Assembly (NCBI RefSeq): GCF_009177065.1
Contig: NZ_WEZF01000002.1
Span: 452,294-516,293 of the forward strand
DNA length: 64,000 nt
Reading direction: 5' to 3'
Origin: Tautonia marina
GTDB taxonomy: Bacteria; Planctomycetota; Planctomycetia; Isosphaerales; Isosphaeraceae
Position 1 is the first letter of the stretch. The number at the start of each line of letters is the position of its first letter. A model generated the notes under the pieces. It had not been told where the DNA came from, did not search any database, and saw nothing but the letters and a program-made list of their open reading frames with translations. The translations under genes and the position numbers were made by a program. Shown here one piece after another: positions 61,453-64,000 of this stretch.

Positions 61453-62604
61453 ATGGTCACCACCAAAACGATCACCGACCGTCCGATCCGGGTCGCCATC
61501 ATCGGCCTCGGCTTCGGGGCCGAGTTCATCCCGATCTACCAGCGCCACCCCGACGCCGACATGCACGCCATCTGCCGACGGAACAAGGCGGGGCTGGATG
61601 AGTGCGGCGACCGATTCAAGATCGCCAAGCGATACACGAGCTACGAGGAGCTTCTGGCCGACCCGGAGATCGACGCCGTCCACATCAACTCGCCGATCCC
61701 CGACCACGCCTCGCAGACGATCGCCGCCCTGAAGGCCGGCAAGCACGTGGCCTGCACCGTGCCGATGGCCACGACCATTGACGAGTGCCGCCAGATCGTC
61801 GAGGCCCAGCGCGAGGCGGGTACTGTCTATATGATGATGGAAACGGTTGTTTACAGCCGCGAATACCTGTTTGTCAAAGAGCTTTACGACAAGGGAGAGC
61901 TGGGCCGCTTGCAGTTCCTCCGCGGCAGCCATCAGCAGGACATGGACGGCTGGCCCGAGTACTGGCCCGGCCTGCCGCCGATGTGGTACGCCACGCACTG
62001 CGTCAGCCCCTGCCTGGCGATCCTGGGCAAGCACGCCGAGGCCGTCACCTGTTACGGCTCGGGCCGCATCCGCGAGGACCTGGTTGCCAAGTACAACAGC
62101 CCGTTTGCGATTGAGACGGCCACCTTCTCGATCAAGGATTCCGACGTCTGCGCCGAGGTCACCCGCTCCCTCTTCGACACCGCCCGCCAGTACCGCGAGA
62201 GCTTCGACGCCTACGGCTCGAAGAAGTCGTTCGAGTGGCAGCAGGTCGAGAACGAGGAGCCGGTCATCCACACCAAGAGCACCGAGGCGAACCCGGTCCC
62301 CGAGCCCGAGATCCCGAAGCGCGTCAAGGTCCCCGACTACGCCCATCTCCTGCCCGAGCCGATCCAGGCCTTCACCACCCGAGGCGTCTACGGCGGCGAG
62401 GGGGAGGAACACCTCTCCTTCACCCAGGGTGCCGGCCACGGCGGCAGCCACCCCCACCTGACCCACGCCTTCCTCATGGCCATCCGCGGCGAGCGCCCCG
62501 CCCTGCCCGACGCCGAGACCTCGGCCAACTGGACCATGGTCGGCCTCTGCGCCCACGAGTCGGCCCTGAAGAAGGGGGAGAAGGTCGTCATCCCGACCTT
62601 CTGA
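61453..62604 (+). CDS. Cytoplasmic Gfo/Idh/MocA family oxidoreductase
   Basis: 383 residues, no signal peptide. IRVAIIGLGFGAEFIPIYQ nucleotide loop, the ACTVPMATT segment in place of the EKP motif (Lys replaced by Val), then a C-terminal substrate domain (GSHQQDMDGWPEYWPGLPPMW). The missing Lys of EKP is unusual; many family members need it for catalysis. Divergent from the glycosidase gene, which suggests processing of a sugar released outside the cell. A hairpin (62620-62660) follows. Confidence 0.85.
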   Translation: MVTTKTITDRPIRVAIIGLGFGAEFIPIYQRHPDADMHAICRRNKAGLDECGDRFKIAKRYTSYEELLADPEIDAVHINSPIPDHASQTIAALKAGKHVACTVPMATTIDECRQIVEAQREAGTVYMMMETVVYSREYLFVKELYDKGELGRLQFLRGSHQQDMDGWPEYWPGLPPMWYATHCVSPCLAILGKHAEAVTCYGSGRIREDLVAKYNSPFAIETATFSIKDSDVCAEVTRSLFDTARQYRESFDAYGSKKSFEWQQVENEEPVIHTKSTEANPVPEPEIPKRVKVPDYAHLLPEPIQAFTTRGVYGGEGEEHLSFTQGAGHGGSHPHLTHAFLMAIRGERPALPDAETSANWTMVGLCAHESALKKGEKVVIPTF

Positions 62605-62619
62605 GGATGCTGCCCGAGG

Positions 62620-62660
62620 AGCGCTCCCGATCCGGTGACGGACGCACCACCGGGAGCGCT
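62620..62660 (+). terminator. Hairpin after Gfo/Idh gene
   Basis: AGCGCTCCC/GGGAGCGCT, 23-base loop, followed by TCGTTC. Sixteen bases after the stop. Moderate. Confidence 0.5.
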
Positions 62661-62708
62661 TCGTTCTGGACCGCGAGTTTGTTTCCCACCAACGACTTAC
62701 GGCAAACC

Positions 62709-63042
62709 TTTGGCTTCGTTCCGCGCGAGCGCTCCACCGATTGGCTTCGTTTCGCGCCGATCGGCGCGCGGTACACCGCTACGCCCCCCTCATGGCCGGG
62801 ATGAACCCTGTCTCACCCTTCGGTGCGCTGGCAAGCCATTCGGGAGATTGAGTCCTCTCAATGGGTTGTGTCGCAAAATGGGTTCGCTCCGCGTCGTGCG
62901 TCCAGCGATTGGCTTTGTTTCGCGCAGCGGGATGATACCCGCTTGATGGGCCAATCCGAGGTCGATTGGCTTCGTTTCGCGCAGAGCGTTTAATCGCGTG
63001 AGGTCGGCATTGCTGATCGCTCGCATTGGCTTCGATTCGTGC
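62709..63042 (+). repeat. Five copies of a 19-base dispersed repeat
   Basis: Consensus GATTGGCTTCGTTTCGCGC. Copies at 62709-62726, 62739-62757, 62907-62925, 62964-62982 and 63024-63042, with a degenerate one at 62876-62892. Starts of the first two and of the degenerate and third copies are about 30 bases apart; the last three are 57-60 bases apart. Related copies are at 4786-4805 and 4954-4969. Confidence 0.75.
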
Positions 63043-63299
63043 CCACGGATATGGAGGGATCGGAAGCGGTCTTGATGCCGTTGTTTCCTGGAGCCGAGTT
63101 GCCAAAGAACCGGACTCAGGCCGGTCCTCCCTCTTCCCATCGGAGTTCCTTCGAAACGGCCTCGACAGAATCATCGTGAATTCGGCGGTCTGCAGTCACA
63201 CAAATTTGAACAAGGATCGAATCCGGGGCATGGAAACATGACGGCCCGCCCTTGCGGCGGCGCATCGTCGAGAGTCGCACCATCTTCGAAAGACGAAAC

Positions 63300-63336
63300 G
63301 ACCCCGGGGCCACGCATGACGCAGCAGACCGGGGTC
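63300..63336 (-). terminator. Terminator after PEP-CTERM gene
   Basis: GACCCCGG pairs with CCGGGGTC across 21 bases; minus-strand 3' side continues GTTTC. Thirty-eight bases after the stop at 63375. It could also act on plus-strand transcripts (CTTTGG follows). Confidence 0.6.
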
Positions 63337-63374
63337 TTTGGAGTTTGAAGCCAAGCAATCCGATCCAGCGTGGA

Positions 63375-64000
63375 TCAGATCGCCGAAGCGCGTCGACGAC
63401 GCCAGACGAGTCCCAGACCAAGCATCGCTGCCATCGTACCACCCACAAGGGTCGACGGTTCGGGAACCGCGACGGCACTTGCGCTCAGGTTGTCCCAGTA
63501 GATCGTGTAGTTCGAGCCCGCGTTGTGCCCCTGAAGGATCACGTTGCCGAACCCAAGAGAACCATTGACGGAGGTATCGGTGAAAACCAGGCTATTGTTC
63601 ACGTAGTACTGAAGGGAGTTTCCAACGAGTGAGAACCCGATTCGGTACCACTGGTTCTCGTTGGTGAAGCCACCAACCTCCTCCCAGGCGGTGTCCTTCC
63701 AGATCCGGAAGGTGCCGTTCGAGGCGCTGGTCGTTTTGGCAAACTCAATGATCGGATATTTGCTCACCACGTTGTTGCTGTCAAAAGCCGTTGCCCAAAG
63801 GCCGGCCAGACGTCCCGTCGAGCTGGAAGGAACAAACAGGTCGATGGCCAGGGTGACCGTTCCGGCCTGCAGATCGTATTTCCGACCCTGTGTGTCGTAG
63901 AACGTCGAGGAGTATCCGGAGGGGCGTTTCGAGGCGGAATCACTCTCACTGATCGACTGCGCCAAAACCCCGTTTCGGTTTCCACCGGTTTGACCTGACA
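63375..64000 (-). CDS. PEP-CTERM exported protein (5' end beyond window)
   Basis: The frame is open from the right edge; 208 codons are visible. A concanavalin-like beta fold is suggested by strands such as ATAFDSNNVVSKYPIIEFAK, WYRIGFSLVGN and LQYYVNNSLVF. It ends VPEPSTLVGGTMAAMLGLGLVWRRRR, the PEP-CTERM sorting tail (Pro-Glu-Pro, membrane helix, Arg cluster) recognised by exosortase in the EPS-linked export pathway. Probably an extracellular carbohydrate-binding protein. No exosortase gene is in the window. Confidence 0.9.
   Translation of the reverse strand, partial: SGQTGGNRNGVLAQSISESDSASKRPSGYSSTFYDTQGRKYDLQAGTVTLAIDLFVPSSSTGRLAGLWATAFDSNNVVSKYPIIEFAKTTSASNGTFRIWKDTAWEEVGGFTNENQWYRIGFSLVGNSLQYYVNNSLVFTDTSVNGSLGFGNVILQGHNAGSNYTIYWDNLSASAVAVPEPSTLVGGTMAAMLGLGLVWRRRRASAI

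Larger units (their letters stand above)
62605..63374. other. Non-coding island with short repeats, terminators at both ends
   Basis: Between the Gfo/Idh and PEP-CTERM genes. Holds five copies of a 19-base repeat (62709-63042) and a terminator hairpin at each end. Minus-strand frames give RETKPI- or NEANR-type repeat peptides, which I regard as spurious. Confidence 0.6.

Noticed and set aside
62709..63042. CRISPR array
   Set aside because: Repeats are only 19 bases, vary between copies, have uneven spacing, and no cas genes are near.
62779..63174. Minus-strand small proteins with NEANR/RETKPI repeats
   Set aside because: They are translations of the 19-base non-coding repeat in different frames.

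Overview
The window is high-GC bacterial DNA, most likely from a planctomycete of the Isosphaeraceae (Tautonia/Isosphaera/Singulisphaera type). The assignment is inferred from gene families I associate with Planctomycetes: a PSD1/DUF1553 cytochrome-like protein paired with a DUF1501 Tat protein, a Tat-exported Gfo/Idh/MocA oxidoreductase, a LEPR-XLL-type exported protein, a PEP-CTERM protein, and a P-type ATPase fused to an SPFH domain. No tRNA, rRNA, CRISPR array or transposase was recognised.

Layout. 1-4443 (minus strand) is the housekeeping run rplY-pth-rpsF-ssb-rplI-dnaB; dnaB runs off the left edge and rpsR is absent from its usual place between ssb and rplI. 4444-5448 is a non-coding island with repeats and an inverted repeat. 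A HAD phosphatase gene follows. 6519-11659 is an operon of a P1B metal ATPase fused to an HflK-like SPFH domain plus two more SPFH genes. 12033-14984 is an ExbB-ExbD-ExbD-membrane protein unit. Next come EVE and VOC proteins and a large acyl-CoA synthetase/GNAT protein. 18.9-23.9 kb holds PSD1, DUF1501 and beta-helix genes. 23.9-32.6 kb carries an SDR, a 2-hydroxyacid dehydrogenase, an exported methyltransferase coupled to an APC permease, a Tat Gfo/Idh protein, a CAP-domain protein, a Rieske ferredoxin and a quinone oxidoreductase-like protein.

32.66-36.04 kb is a minimal non-ribosomal peptide synthetase-like gene (A-T-TE) followed by a methyltransferase, then ettA and an amidohydrolase. hisS-hisZ-hisG lie at 39.6-43.4 kb. 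A D-aminoacylase and an ABC-2 exporter follow, then a LEPR-XLL-type protein, a B12-binding radical SAM protein and an MFS transporter. 51.4-55.05 kb carries a YheT-like hydrolase and two beta-propeller proteins. rfbB-rfbA-rfbC (dTDP-sugar synthesis) occupy 55.1-57.6 kb, followed by a ferrochelatase with probable Fe-S ligands, an exported protein, a GH5-like glycosidase and a second Gfo/Idh protein. The right edge has a repeat-rich non-coding island and the 3' part of a PEP-CTERM gene.

The best candidates for undescribed biology are the ATPase-SPFH fusion operon, the compact A-T-TE synthetase with its methyltransferase, and the short dispersed repeat (consensus GATTGGCTTCGTTTCGCGC) shared by the two large non-coding islands. 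Start codons were mostly chosen from Shine-Dalgarno-like sequences and family N-termini, so many differ from the longest possible reading frame.
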